A DNA stretch of 64,000 nucleotides from Lachnospiraceae bacterium (lineage in GTDB: Bacteria > Bacillota > Clostridia > Lachnospirales > Lachnospiraceae), in NCBI GenBank assembly GCA_015258065.1, contig JABZIZ010000004.1, positions 62,001-126,000 of the forward strand. The letters run 5' to 3'. Position numbers and translations under genes: made by a program. The notes below the pieces were generated by a model that worked only from the letters and a program-made list of their open reading frames with translations, did not search any database and was not told where the DNA came from. Positions 40,866-50,744 of the stretch are shown here, piece by piece. The stretch's first letter is position 1. Every line of letters starts with the position of its first letter.

Positions 40866-43337
40866 ATGCAGGAGAACGAAAGAATCGGAAGAGTTTTGCT
40901 GGATTATTCGCATTATCAGGGCAAGGATCTATACAGCGACGGCGAAGTGGAAGATGAGCTGTTGGACATTGTGCAGAATCACAGCCAATCGGAATATGGA
41001 CGCATCATTGAGGAAAGAGCGACCTGGCCGATCCTGTATCATCTCTCGGAGCAGAGGGGCAATATCGTCGAGTGGATTCCGATGGATCCCAATGCCAAGG
41101 TGTTAGAAGTCGGCAGCGGTTGCGGCGCCATCACCGGCACCCTGTCCGCCAAGGCCAGAGAAGTGGACTGTGTAGATCTGTCCAAAAAGCGCAGTCTGGT
41201 CAATGCTTATCGAAACAAAAACTGCGAAAATGTGACGATTCATGTGGGCAATTTCCGTGACATTGAGCCTACGCTTCCCAGAGACTACCAGTATATCTTC
41301 CTCATCGGGGTCTTTGAATATGGGCAGGCCTATATCGGGACGGACCATCCCTATGAGAATTTTTTGCACATGCTGCAAAAGCATCTGGCTCCCGGCGGGC
41401 GGATCGTCATTGCCATTGAGAACAGACTGGGACTCAAATATTTTGCCGGTTGCAAGGAAGATCATCTGGGCAGCTGGTTTTCCGGTATTGAAGGCTATGA
41501 GGGGACGGATGTCGCCAGAACCTTCTCCAGGGATGCGCTCATTAAAATCATGAAGAACTGCGGGGTGGATGAATACCACTTCTATTATCCCTATCCGGAT
41601 TACAAATTCATGAGTGTGATGCATTCGGATCTTTATTACCCGAGACCCGGTGAATTTCGGGATAATGTTTTTAATTTTGACCGGGACAGACTGGTGCTTT
41701 TTAATGAGAAACACGCCTATGACTCCCTGATTGAAGATCGGAATTATCCGAATTTTGCCAACTCCTTTGAGGTGATCATCGGCCCCGGTTTTCCGGTGAT
41801 TTATACGAAATTTTCGAATGACCGGGCGCCGGAATTTCAGATCCGGACAGATATTGCCGCAGATCCCCTGGGCAGGCTGCAGGTGCATAAATACCCGCTT
41901 ACCCTGCACGCCAGAGAACATATCCGCAGCATTCGGGATGCGTATCTGACACTGGTGGACCGGTACAGGGGAGGAGATCTGTCGATCAATGACTGTACGG
42001 TGGATGATCGAACCGGCAGCGCCACCTTCTCCTTTGTGAACGGGGTACCGCTGTCCACTTTGATGGACCGTTGCATTTCGTCGGGAGAGATTGAGAAGTT
42101 TGCCCAGCTCTTTAAGGAATACATCCGCAGGATCAGTTACAGGGAGGATTATCCGGCGGCGGATTATGACCTTGTTTTTTCCAATATCATTGTGAACGGG
42201 CCGATTTGGACGGTGATAGATTACGAATGGACCTACGGGAAGAAGATTCCGACCAGGGAAATCGCCTTCCGTGCGCTCTACAGCTATCTGGAAGAAGATG
42301 CCAAGAGACGGGCGATTCACATTGAGAAGTTCTATGATTATTTGGGACTGACGAAGGAGAATATCGCTACACTCTTAAAAGAAGAGCAGGATTTTCAAAA
42401 ATATGTGACCGGAGCCAGAAAGTCTCTGGTGGAAATCCATCAGCTGATCGGCAAAGACCGGGCGGTACCGAAGGAGATTACGGACGGGACCACCTTCGGC
42501 ACCCAAAAGGGTCGGATTCAAATCTATCAGGACTTCGGGGAAGGTTTTTCGGAAGAAAATTCTTATTTTCCCAAAGAGCAATATAACGGAAGAGGGCAGG
42601 TCAAGCTGAATCTCTCACTCAAAGAGGGCACAAAGGCCATTCGTCTGGACCCTGCCTTCTCCTCTTGCATTGTGACGCTCTCCCGCATTGTCTGGAACGG
42701 AGAAAAGACAGAGGAGGACGGCGCACCCTTTACGATCAAGCCAAATGGAGCCTGGCTTTCGGATGAGAGCATCGTCTTTGACACGGAAGATCCGAACATT
42801 GAGATTCGACTGAATACGGAAAAGATCGGACCGCTCAGCGGAAACGTCATCAGCATCCTGATGATGATGAGCCTGCTGCCACAGGAAATCGCCGCCAATC
42901 TGGTGCGTTACCAGATGGAAGGGGAGGAGGAAGGAGCAGGAGAAAAGGACCGGGAAGAAGTCGCTTTGGAAAAAGGAGAGCCGGGCCCTTCCACCGTTTC
43001 CGATAAAAAAGCGGGCAAGAAGGGGAAGAAGAGTGGCGTGAAGGAGCTGCTCTTAGACGATGCCCTGCAGGAATTAAGCAGCTTCAGCGCTTCGATTCAG
43101 GAGGAAAAGAAATCTCTTGCGGGTGGTGCTTCCGAAGGACCATCTGTAGCGGAATCCGACAAGGAAGGAAGAAAGAGCGGAATGGAAGGAGATCGAAGTT
43201 CCGCCTCCATAGGAATCGAGTCTTCCGGTAGCGAAGCAGACGAGGACGAGGAAGACTATGATTATGACGAAGAGGATTTCGACGAAGAAGAGTTCCATGT
43301 AAAAAAATGGCCTTGGCCATTTCACAGAAAACGGTAA
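40866..43337 (+). CDS. WbdD-like methyltransferase-kinase fusion with acidic tail
   Basis: An 823-residue protein of three parts. Residues about 65-250 are a class I methyltransferase: AKVLEVGSGCGAITG (motif I), VDCVDLSK, then YQYIFLIGVFEYGQAY and LAPGGRIVIAIENRLGLKYF. Residues about 330-520 resemble a small-molecule kinase: VHKYPLTLHAREHI (candidate Lys), YDLVFSNIIV (Asp, Asn near 439) and WTVIDYEWTYG (metal-binding Asp near 450). A beta-rich domain follows (about 575-680), then a Lys/Glu/Asp-rich tail with an acidic run. This order, methyltransferase then kinase, is that of WbdD, the O-antigen chain terminator of E. coli O9a. ATG 40866 is chosen over TTG 40836. Confidence 0.75.
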   Translation: MQENERIGRVLLDYSHYQGKDLYSDGEVEDELLDIVQNHSQSEYGRIIEERATWPILYHLSEQRGNIVEWIPMDPNAKVLEVGSGCGAITGTLSAKAREVDCVDLSKKRSLVNAYRNKNCENVTIHVGNFRDIEPTLPRDYQYIFLIGVFEYGQAYIGTDHPYENFLHMLQKHLAPGGRIVIAIENRLGLKYFAGCKEDHLGSWFSGIEGYEGTDVARTFSRDALIKIMKNCGVDEYHFYYPYPDYKFMSVMHSDLYYPRPGEFRDNVFNFDRDRLVLFNEKHAYDSLIEDRNYPNFANSFEVIIGPGFPVIYTKFSNDRAPEFQIRTDIAADPLGRLQVHKYPLTLHAREHIRSIRDAYLTLVDRYRGGDLSINDCTVDDRTGSATFSFVNGVPLSTLMDRCISSGEIEKFAQLFKEYIRRISYREDYPAADYDLVFSNIIVNGPIWTVIDYEWTYGKKIPTREIAFRALYSYLEEDAKRRAIHIEKFYDYLGLTKENIATLLKEEQDFQKYVTGARKSLVEIHQLIGKDRAVPKEITDGTTFGTQKGRIQIYQDFGEGFSEENSYFPKEQYNGRGQVKLNLSLKEGTKAIRLDPAFSSCIVTLSRIVWNGEKTEEDGAPFTIKPNGAWLSDESIVFDTEDPNIEIRLNTEKIGPLSGNVISILMMMSLLPQEIAANLVRYQMEGEEEGAGEKDREEVALEKGEPGPSTVSDKKAGKKGKKSGVKELLLDDALQELSSFSASIQEEKKSLAGGASEGPSVAESDKEGRKSGMEGDRSSASIGIESSGSEADEDEEDYDYDEEDFDEEEFHVKKWPWPFHRKR

Positions 43338-43342
43338 ACAGG

Positions 43343-45538
43343 ATGTCTTTGAAACAAGCTTTGCTGTCTGTCATGGAAGACAGGCTCGATCAGGAATACA
43401 AAAGAAAATGTGCGAACCTTCAGACCAGCTACAACGAGTGGATCCGTGATAAGGAAAAGGCGCAGGTAGAAGAGGCGCAGAAACAGAAAGCCGGAAGGAA
43501 ACAGAAGGAGGAGAAGGAGCCTCTTCACGTTTTTTATGATGAACTGGAAACGGAGGGTCTTTTCAGAGAGAAACTGGCAGGGCTGCTTGCACGGGCACAG
43601 AGGAAACGGGCGCCTTTTCTGATTTTCGAGCGCAGACAGGGAGAAGAAGGAAAAAGCGCAGTCTTTCTGATTCGGGATTTCTTCGACAAACATCCGGAAA
43701 TTTCCCTGCTTTACGGAGACGAAGATGAGATTTCGGAGGAGGGTAAATACCGGAATCCTTATTTCAAACCGGACTGGTCGCCTGACACTTACCTCTCCTG
43801 TTTTTATCCGGGCAGTCTGTTTGCCATCAGAACGAAAACGTTGCAAAAGCTGGTTACGTCAAAGGAGGGGGAAGAATTTTCTCCCTGGCAGGAGAAGGGG
43901 CTTCCACCCAAAATGACGGCGCCCGATCTGCTTTTTTGTCTGCTTGCAAGGCAGGAGCAGGGCTTCGCCAGACGGCGAAGGGCAGGGGAAGACTCCGGAA
44001 CGATTTCCCCCACAGAAGAGGCGCAGCGCTATTTTCATTTCCCGATCGGACATTTGCCGGAGGTTCTTTTTCACAGGAACGAGGGAGAAGATCTCTATCT
44101 GGGAAGAAACCAGAAGCAGGAGCTGCTGTCGTGCTCACACAGAGGGGAAAGGCCCTCTTATTCGGTCAGTATCATCATCCCTTCCAAGGACAATCCGCTG
44201 CTGTTAAAGCAGTGCCTGCATGCGGTCATGAAGACGGTGTGTGCGCATGGAGAAGATGCCGGGATTTCCTATGAATTTATTTTGGTGGACAATGGAAGCT
44301 CCGCCGAAAACCGAAGGAAGATTGAAACGCTCATTTCCTCCCTGCCCAAAACACCCGGATTTCTCGGCGCAAACTATGTGTACCAGCCGGAGCCCTTTAA
44401 TTTTTCCCACATGTGCAACCGCGGAGCGGAAGAAGCCAGGACGGATTACCTGCTCTTTTTGAATGACGATGTGGAAGCCCTGACGGAAGGGTGGCTTTCC
44501 GAGATGCTGTATTTTGCGGAGAAACCCTGGACGGGCGCGGTCGGGGTGAAGCTGTTGTATCCGAATTGCGATCTGATTCAGCACTGCGGGATTGCCAATA
44601 TCCGCATCGGACCGGTGCATAAGTTGCAGCATTTTTCGGACAGTAAGGAATACTACTTCGGTTATAACCGCGGCGTCCATGACATGATTGGGGTAACGGG
44701 CGCCTGTCTGCTCATCCGGGCCGGTGTTTTTCGAGAAATGGGCGGATTTCCGGAGGACATGGCTGTCGCCTTCAATGATGTGGAACTCAATTACCACCTC
44801 TTTGAGAGCGGCTATTACAATGTCTGCTGCAACAATGTCTTTCTTTATCACCATGAATCCTTGAGCAGGGGCGATGATTTAAAGGATCTTACGAAGATGG
44901 CGCGGATGGAGAGAGAGCTGACAAGACTCATGGAAATCCATGAGGATCTGGACGGCGTGGATCCCTTCCTGCACCGTTATATCAGCGATAACGAAAATAT
45001 GAAGGTGCAGGTAACCCTGAATGAAATTGCACCTCCGAACGAACTTCCCTTTACCAGCCCGAAATGCTTTCAGGCGCGCGGCAAGATCAGAAGGGATGCA
45101 GTGGTGCGGGCAGGCGTGGAATATACGGGGCTCGTCAGCCGTTATTTGCGCATCGGCAGGGATTCTCGAAAGTCTCTGAAGGACGGTTATCTGATTCAGG
45201 GATATACCTTTGTCATCGGAGACGACAATGCGCTCTATGAAAAAAAGTTGATTTTGGAGCGTTTGCGGGCGCAGAAGGCGGAGGATCCGATCGGGAAGGA
45301 GGCTTACGAGCTGCCTGTAGAAGAGGTATACCGGCCGGAGATTGCCGAGCAGATTCCGGATCAGAAGAACGTGAACTTCTGCGGCTTCCGGGTTCGTATG
45401 AGGGCGGATGCCCTGCCGGAGGGAGATTACCGGGTCGGTATCCTGATGCGGAACCGGGTGCACAGACAGAAACTCTATGATTTCGGGGTGATGCTCTTTC
45501 ACGCAGGTCCCGGAAAAGCGGCACAGACAGAAGCTTGA
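43343..45538 (+). CDS. Large GT2 glycosyltransferase
   Basis: A protein of about 731 residues. Residues 1-50 are a charged helical lead (MSLKQALLSVMEDRLDQEYK). Residues about 270-500 are a GT2 domain: YSVSIIIPSKDNPLLLKQ, FILVDNGSS, LNDDVEALTEGW (D-D motif) and GACLLIRAGVFREMGGF. The segment before this and the last 200 residues are probably beta-rich sugar-binding or structural regions. It likely adds rhamnose or another sugar to the wall polysaccharide. It overlaps the WbdD-like gene if ATG 43307 is used; ATG 43343 is preferred, although neither has a strong site. Confidence 0.82.
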   Translation: MSLKQALLSVMEDRLDQEYKRKCANLQTSYNEWIRDKEKAQVEEAQKQKAGRKQKEEKEPLHVFYDELETEGLFREKLAGLLARAQRKRAPFLIFERRQGEEGKSAVFLIRDFFDKHPEISLLYGDEDEISEEGKYRNPYFKPDWSPDTYLSCFYPGSLFAIRTKTLQKLVTSKEGEEFSPWQEKGLPPKMTAPDLLFCLLARQEQGFARRRRAGEDSGTISPTEEAQRYFHFPIGHLPEVLFHRNEGEDLYLGRNQKQELLSCSHRGERPSYSVSIIIPSKDNPLLLKQCLHAVMKTVCAHGEDAGISYEFILVDNGSSAENRRKIETLISSLPKTPGFLGANYVYQPEPFNFSHMCNRGAEEARTDYLLFLNDDVEALTEGWLSEMLYFAEKPWTGAVGVKLLYPNCDLIQHCGIANIRIGPVHKLQHFSDSKEYYFGYNRGVHDMIGVTGACLLIRAGVFREMGGFPEDMAVAFNDVELNYHLFESGYYNVCCNNVFLYHHESLSRGDDLKDLTKMARMERELTRLMEIHEDLDGVDPFLHRYISDNENMKVQVTLNEIAPPNELPFTSPKCFQARGKIRRDAVVRAGVEYTGLVSRYLRIGRDSRKSLKDGYLIQGYTFVIGDDNALYEKKLILERLRAQKAEDPIGKEAYELPVEEVYRPEIAEQIPDQKNVNFCGFRVRMRADALPEGDYRVGILMRNRVHRQKLYDFGVMLFHAGPGKAAQTEA

Positions 45539-45608
45539 TGACTGCGGGGAATGCTTTTTTTTACAAGTACACAGGAAATGGTACGGCAGGCAGAGAAAGG
45601 TTAAGCGG

Positions 45609-47612
45609 ATGGCAGAAGAGGAAAACAGGAAGCAGGACGGAAGCGAGCAGGAGGAAGCGTATCTTCGGGAAAAGAGGAAGAATGCGGATCTGGCGGAGCG
45701 GCTGGCTTTCCTGGAAGAAAAAAATGAAGAGCTGCAATATAAGCTGGATCGCATCAAGAAGAATCCGATGTGGAAGGCTTCCGCTCCCCTTCGCTCCCTC
45801 CTGCATTTTGGGATCAGACAGAGGGATCGCCTGAAAAATCAGGGATCCATCCGCGGGGTGTTGCGAAAGCTTTCCTCAAAGGCAAAAGAAAAGCAGGCCA
45901 TGAAGCGGTACGGGAGCGCCTCTTTTCCGGGTGCGGAAGAAAGAGAAGCGCAGAGGAGAGAGGTTTTTGCAAATCCGGTGACGATCAGCATTTTGACTCC
46001 GCTTTACAATACGCCGGAGCGGTTTTTGCGCGACATGATCGAGTCGGTGGTGCAGCAAACCTATCCCAACTGGCAGCTCTGTCTGGCGGACGGATCCGAC
46101 AGGGAACATGCCTATGTAGAGAAGGTGGTAAAGGAATATGCAAACGCCGATTCCCGCATCGTGTATCAGAGGCTGGAACAGAATTTGGGAATTTCCGGAA
46201 ATACCAATGCCTGCCTGTCGCTTGCGGAGGGAACTTACATCGGCTTGCTGGATCATGACGATATCCTGCATCCGGAGGTCCTCTATGATTATGTAAAGGT
46301 GATAAACGTCGAGGGGGCGGATTATCTTTACTGTGACGAGACGACTTTTTCCGGTGACAGCATCGACCACATGTTGACCATGCATTTCAAGCCGGATTAT
46401 GCAATCGACAACCTGCGAGCCAACAATTATATCTGTCATTTCAGTGTGTTTCATCGGGATCTTTTACAGGGAGAGGAACTGTTCCGTTCCAAATTCGACG
46501 GGTCGCAGGATCACGACATGATTTTGAGACTTACGGACCGGGCAAAAAAAATTGTGCATGTGCCGAAACTCTTGTACTACTGGCGCTCCCACGCCGGATC
46601 GACGGCACAGGACATCGGCGCCAAGTCCTATGCCATTGAAGCGGCAAGGGGAGCAGTGGCGGATCATTTAAGGAGGCATGGATTCCGACATTTCAAAATC
46701 ACCAGCACCAGAGCTTTTGAGACCATCTTTAAGATCAGTTATGAGATTCTGGGGGACCCGAAGATCTCCATCGTGATCCCGAACAAGGATCATACGCAGG
46801 ATCTTCGACGTTGCATCGATTCGATTTTTGCAAAAACCACCTATGAAAATGTGGAAGTCGTGGTCGTGGAAAACGGGAGTCTCACGCCGGAAATTTTCCG
46901 GTACTATGAGGCGTTAAAACAGAAGCCCTACGCCGATTGTGTGAAAGTCGTCTCCTATCAAAGGGCGGAAGGCGAAGCGTTTAATTTCTCCAAGGTGGTG
47001 AACTTCGGTGTTGCGCAAACGGAGGGAGATTTCCTCGTTCTATTGAATAACGACGTGGAAATCATTACCGTCAACTGGCTGGAAGAACTTCTGATGTATG
47101 CGCAGAGGCAGGATGTGGGCGCGGTCGGCGGAAAACTCTATTTTCCGGACAGGACCATCCAGCATGCGGGAGTGATCCTGGGGCTTGGCGCACATCGCAC
47201 GGCGGGGCATGCGCATTACGGGATGAGCAGGCAGAATCTCGGCTATATGGGCAGGCTCTGCTATGCGCAGGACATGTCGGCGGTAACCGGCGCCTGCCTG
47301 ATGGTGGCAAAAGCCAAATTTGAGGAAGTGGGCGGCTTTGACCCTTCCTTTGCCGTCTCCTTAAACGACGTGGATTTCTGTCTGAAACTGCGGGCAAAAA
47401 ACTATCTCAACGTGTTCACGCCTTTTTGCGAGGCTTATCACTACGAATCCGCCTCCAGGGGAGACGACTTAACGGGAGAAAATGCCAGACGCTACAACGA
47501 AGAGTCGGCACATTTCAGGAAGAGGTACAAGGAGGTGTTGCAGAAGGGAGATCCTTACTATAATCCCAACTTCACCTTGGACAAGAGTGATTTTTCTTTA
47601 AGAATGGAGTAA
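45609..47612 (+). CDS. Double-domain GT2 glycosyltransferase
   Basis: A 667-residue protein with an N-terminal coiled coil (LAERLAFLEEKNEELQYKLD), then two GT2 domains. The first (about residues 127-350) has ISILTPLYNTPERFL, LLDHDDILHPEVLYDY (metal site) and FDGSQDHDMILRL. The second (about 385-620) has ISIVIPNKDHTQDLRR, LLNNDVEIITVNWLEELL and GACLMVAKAKFEEVGGFDP. Such tandem transferases build repeat units with two linkages. It belongs to the same operon as the exporter and the WbdD-like protein. Confidence 0.88.
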   Translation: MAEEENRKQDGSEQEEAYLREKRKNADLAERLAFLEEKNEELQYKLDRIKKNPMWKASAPLRSLLHFGIRQRDRLKNQGSIRGVLRKLSSKAKEKQAMKRYGSASFPGAEEREAQRREVFANPVTISILTPLYNTPERFLRDMIESVVQQTYPNWQLCLADGSDREHAYVEKVVKEYANADSRIVYQRLEQNLGISGNTNACLSLAEGTYIGLLDHDDILHPEVLYDYVKVINVEGADYLYCDETTFSGDSIDHMLTMHFKPDYAIDNLRANNYICHFSVFHRDLLQGEELFRSKFDGSQDHDMILRLTDRAKKIVHVPKLLYYWRSHAGSTAQDIGAKSYAIEAARGAVADHLRRHGFRHFKITSTRAFETIFKISYEILGDPKISIVIPNKDHTQDLRRCIDSIFAKTTYENVEVVVVENGSLTPEIFRYYEALKQKPYADCVKVVSYQRAEGEAFNFSKVVNFGVAQTEGDFLVLLNNDVEIITVNWLEELLMYAQRQDVGAVGGKLYFPDRTIQHAGVILGLGAHRTAGHAHYGMSRQNLGYMGRLCYAQDMSAVTGACLMVAKAKFEEVGGFDPSFAVSLNDVDFCLKLRAKNYLNVFTPFCEAYHYESASRGDDLTGENARRYNEESAHFRKRYKEVLQKGDPYYNPNFTLDKSDFSLRME

Positions 47613-47644
47613 GCATTACGATTCAGGGATGGACGAAACGGAGC

Positions 47645-49375
47645 ATGAGCGCAGATCGGAAACAGGACAGAGAAAGGAGACTCTTTCTCTTTCTTTTGTT
47701 CTGCAGTGCAACCTTTTATCTCTTTTTTATTTTTCTGGACGGGCCGATCTGGTGCAGGGATTCGCAGGGCTATGTGGATTTATCCCCCAGAAGACCCTAT
47801 CTTTATCCTCTTTTTTTATCCGGAATGAGGCGTCTTACTTCAGAGCAAAGTTTAAGGAACGGGCTTCCGGCCTATCTCTTCTATGCAGGCGTGGTGCAGG
47901 CACTGGTGAATGCTTATGCGGCTTTTTTCACCGCACAAACCGTCTACCGGATTGCAGGGGGAGGCAGAAGGGAAAAAAGAGCCAATACCATGGCGCTGTT
48001 TGCGCTCCTGTTTCAGTTTGCCGTTTCTCTCCTCAATCGCTTTGGTGCGGCAAGGGGATCCATGTATGCGGAGACGGTCATGTCGGAGTCGCTTGCCATG
48101 CCGATCTTTTCGCTCCTGATCTGCCATCTGGTTCTGGCACTGCGTGTGGAGTTTGCTCCGGAGGCAGGCGGCAGAAGGGGCTCCATGAGAGGGATGGTAC
48201 TTCCCCTTCTGTTTGTGGCGGGGGACCTCTTCCTGTTACTTGGTTTGCGCTCCCAGCTTGTTTTTTGCCTTCCCCTTGTCGCTTTTTCTTTTTTTGTACA
48301 GGATGTTTGGTCTAAAAACAGACGCAGACCGCTCCGGTTCGGGATCCTGCTTCTCCTGCTTCTGCTTGTCTTTGCGGGGAACGGGAGGGCGGAATGTCTG
48401 TATAACGAAAAAATACACGGTTTTTTTGCGGAACACACGGGGAAACATGAGGCCGTTCTCTGTACCCTGCTCTATACCTGCTCCGAACAGGACGCGGAAG
48501 AGATGACCGTCTTGAGAGATCCTGTTAGCGAGAAGGATATTTCCGGCGAAAAGGACTCTTCCGGCAAAGGGGAAGCTTCTGAGAGGACGGGAATTTCCGA
48601 TGTGGGGCAGGAGAAGGTTTCCTTGCTCCGGGCACTGTTTGTTGCGTGTAAAGAAAGAGGGGTGCGCATGGCGGATGTCCCTGCGGGGGCGGACTGGGTG
48701 GAAACGGCCTCTCATTATGCGGACAGCTATGACATCATCGGCTATGATATCCTGATTCCGACGGTAGAGACCTTTGTGAAAGAGCATCCGGAGGACTTTC
48801 ATTGGGATGACCAAACGCACAGGATGATTTGGGAGAAAGAGAAAAAGACAGACGCTAACGCCAAAGAAAAGCAGGATGAGCAGATGCGGGTGGAGCTTGC
48901 CTATGATACCGTCAGCGGCGAACTGGTCAAGCTGCTACTGCACCAGAATCCCCGCCCTTTCTTGAGACTCTATGCGTATAATATTGTAAAGGGTCTGGTC
49001 TGCACGAACGGTCGGATGATGCCAGCGCTCATTCCTCTTTGCCTCTTTTTGTACGGTCTGTATTTCCTTTTCTATCTATGGATCCGAAAGAAGAAAGAAA
49101 GGGAGATTGCCCTTTTTGCGGAAGTCGTTTTTTGGGCCATCGCCTTTAATGTGGTGATGGTCGGTGCTGTGATTTTTCCCCAACCCAGGTATATGATTTA
49201 CAGCATGGGCCTGTTCTATACGGCAGGCATGCTGATGGTGGTAAATATTCTTGAAAAAGGAAGTGGAGTTGCAGGAGGAGAAAGCCGGAAGGCAAGAGGT
49301 GCAGGAAGAGGCATCCTGAGGGGGAGTAGAGCAGGAGGAAGCTGGAAGGCAAGAGGTGCAGGAAGGAGAAGGTAG
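47645..49375 (+). CDS. Large polytopic membrane protein, possible GT-C transferase
   Basis: A 576-residue protein with about nine hydrophobic helices, opening RLFLFLLFCSATFYLFFIFL, and a loop with CRDSQGYVDLSPRRPYLYP, whose acidic residue in the first outer loop fits GT-C-type transferases. A soluble domain (about 250-430) is acidic and contains SEKDISGEKDSSGKG. The C-terminus is a Gly/Arg-rich tail with a repeated element (ESRKARGAGRG and SWKARGAGRRR). No exact family is recognised. Start ATG 47645 lies 32 bases after the preceding stop. It probably uses a polyprenyl-linked sugar to modify the polysaccharide. Confidence 0.65.
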   Translation: MSADRKQDRERRLFLFLLFCSATFYLFFIFLDGPIWCRDSQGYVDLSPRRPYLYPLFLSGMRRLTSEQSLRNGLPAYLFYAGVVQALVNAYAAFFTAQTVYRIAGGGRREKRANTMALFALLFQFAVSLLNRFGAARGSMYAETVMSESLAMPIFSLLICHLVLALRVEFAPEAGGRRGSMRGMVLPLLFVAGDLFLLLGLRSQLVFCLPLVAFSFFVQDVWSKNRRRPLRFGILLLLLLLVFAGNGRAECLYNEKIHGFFAEHTGKHEAVLCTLLYTCSEQDAEEMTVLRDPVSEKDISGEKDSSGKGEASERTGISDVGQEKVSLLRALFVACKERGVRMADVPAGADWVETASHYADSYDIIGYDILIPTVETFVKEHPEDFHWDDQTHRMIWEKEKKTDANAKEKQDEQMRVELAYDTVSGELVKLLLHQNPRPFLRLYAYNIVKGLVCTNGRMMPALIPLCLFLYGLYFLFYLWIRKKKEREIALFAEVVFWAIAFNVVMVGAVIFPQPRYMIYSMGLFYTAGMLMVVNILEKGSGVAGGESRKARGAGRGILRGSRAGGSWKARGAGRRR

Positions 49376-49376
49376 A

Positions 49377-50744
49377 ATGGATACGCTTGTGGCGGTTCGA
49401 AAATTTTTTTCCTATGCAAAAAGAAACGGTCTGGCAAGTGCGCTCTGTGCGGCAAGGGAGCGGAGAGAAGACCTGCGCCTTCCCTATCAATACGAGCCTC
49501 CTTCGGAAAAGACGCTCTCCTCGCAGAGGATGCGGTACCGGGAGATTGCCTCTTCCGGGGAAATGCTGACCTTCAGCATCCTGGTTCCGCTATATGAAAC
49601 GCCACCGCGTGATCTGAAAGAGATGATTGCAAGCGTGAGGAGCCAGACCTATGAGAATTTTGAACTGATTCTGGCGGATGCTTCGAAGGAACCCCTGCAG
49701 CACCTGGTGGAAGAAGCGGCGGAAGGCGACAAAAGAGTACACTATCTGAGACTGAGCAGAAACAACGGCATTGCGGAGAATACGAATGCGGCGCTGCTGA
49801 TGGCTTCAGGCGACTATGCCTGCCTTCTGGATCATGACGATCTCCTCACGCCGGACGCCCTGTATGAGATGGCAAGGGAAATCGGCGCCCATGCAGGAGA
49901 AGAGGTGGTTCTCCTCTATTCGGATGAAGATAAGTGTGAGGAGGAGGGGAAGCGCTTTTTTGAGCCGAACCGTAAGCCGGATTTCAATCTGGACTATCTG
50001 CTGTCGAACAATTATATCTGTCATTTTACCGTCATTCGTATGGAAGAATTGAAAGAAGCCGGATTCCGAAGGGAATATGACGGATCCCAGGATTATGATG
50101 TGATCCTGCGGACAGGAGCGCAGGCGGAGATGAGCGGGAAGGGCAGGGTGCTTCATGTGCCGAAGGTGCTCTATCACTGGCGCACCTCCAGGACATCCAC
50201 CGCAACCAATCCTGCCAGCAAGCACTATGCCTATGACGCCGGCAGGCGTGTGGTCATGGATTTTCTATCTCGCAGAAATATCGATGCGAAGGTGGAGAAT
50301 CTGGCGCATTTGGGATTTTACCGGGTTTTGTATCTCCCGGATGTGTTTGCTGCAAGGAGGGACGTCGGCGTGATCGGTGCGAAGATCACGGATAGCAGGG
50401 GGAGGCTTCTTGCCGGCATGTATAATGAAGCAGGAGAGACCTTGTTTTTTGGCCTGAAAAAAGGATATTCCGGAGGCTTTCAACACAGGGCTGCGGTGCA
50501 GCAGGATGCTTTTGCGGTGAGCCTGTTAGGAATTCGATACCGTGCGGAGTTGCATGCGCTGTACCGGAGGGTCTGTGCAGGAAAGAAGATCGAAGAAATG
50601 TCGGAAGAAGAATTGAGAGAAAAGAGTCTCTCATTTTGCAAGGCGGTGAGGAAACGGGGCTACCGCATCTATTGGGATCCGCAGGAGGTTTATGTGAGGT
50701 CAAAAGACAGTGGTGCTCTTGTCAAAGAGAGCAGGCGGGAATGA
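49377..50744 (+). CDS. GT2 glycosyltransferase
   Basis: A 455-residue enzyme with a GT2 domain from about residue 65: FSILVPLYETPPRDLKEMI, LLDHDDLLTPDALYEM (metal site), LYSDEDKCEEEGKRF and FDGSQDYDV-type motif YDGSQDYDVILRTG. The C-terminal 150 residues carry a short second domain with VGVIGAKITDSRG. The layout is similar to the first domain of the larger enzyme two genes upstream. ATG 49377 has AAGGAG about ten bases upstream. The stop overlaps the phosphatase start by four bases. Confidence 0.88.
   Translation: MDTLVAVRKFFSYAKRNGLASALCAARERREDLRLPYQYEPPSEKTLSSQRMRYREIASSGEMLTFSILVPLYETPPRDLKEMIASVRSQTYENFELILADASKEPLQHLVEEAAEGDKRVHYLRLSRNNGIAENTNAALLMASGDYACLLDHDDLLTPDALYEMAREIGAHAGEEVVLLYSDEDKCEEEGKRFFEPNRKPDFNLDYLLSNNYICHFTVIRMEELKEAGFRREYDGSQDYDVILRTGAQAEMSGKGRVLHVPKVLYHWRTSRTSTATNPASKHYAYDAGRRVVMDFLSRRNIDAKVENLAHLGFYRVLYLPDVFAARRDVGVIGAKITDSRGRLLAGMYNEAGETLFFGLKKGYSGGFQHRAAVQQDAFAVSLLGIRYRAELHALYRRVCAGKKIEEMSEEELREKSLSFCKAVRKRGYRIYWDPQEVYVRSKDSGALVKESRRE

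Noticed and set aside
41103..42320. Long minus-strand open frame (about 405 codons)
   Set aside because: It lies wholly within the WbdD-like gene, has no motif or ribosome binding site, and is explained by the opposite-strand codon use of a real gene.
47629..48315. Plus-strand frame overlapping the membrane protein
   Set aside because: The 576-residue frame has coherent membrane helices and a proper place in the operon; the other is Cys/Gly-rich noise.
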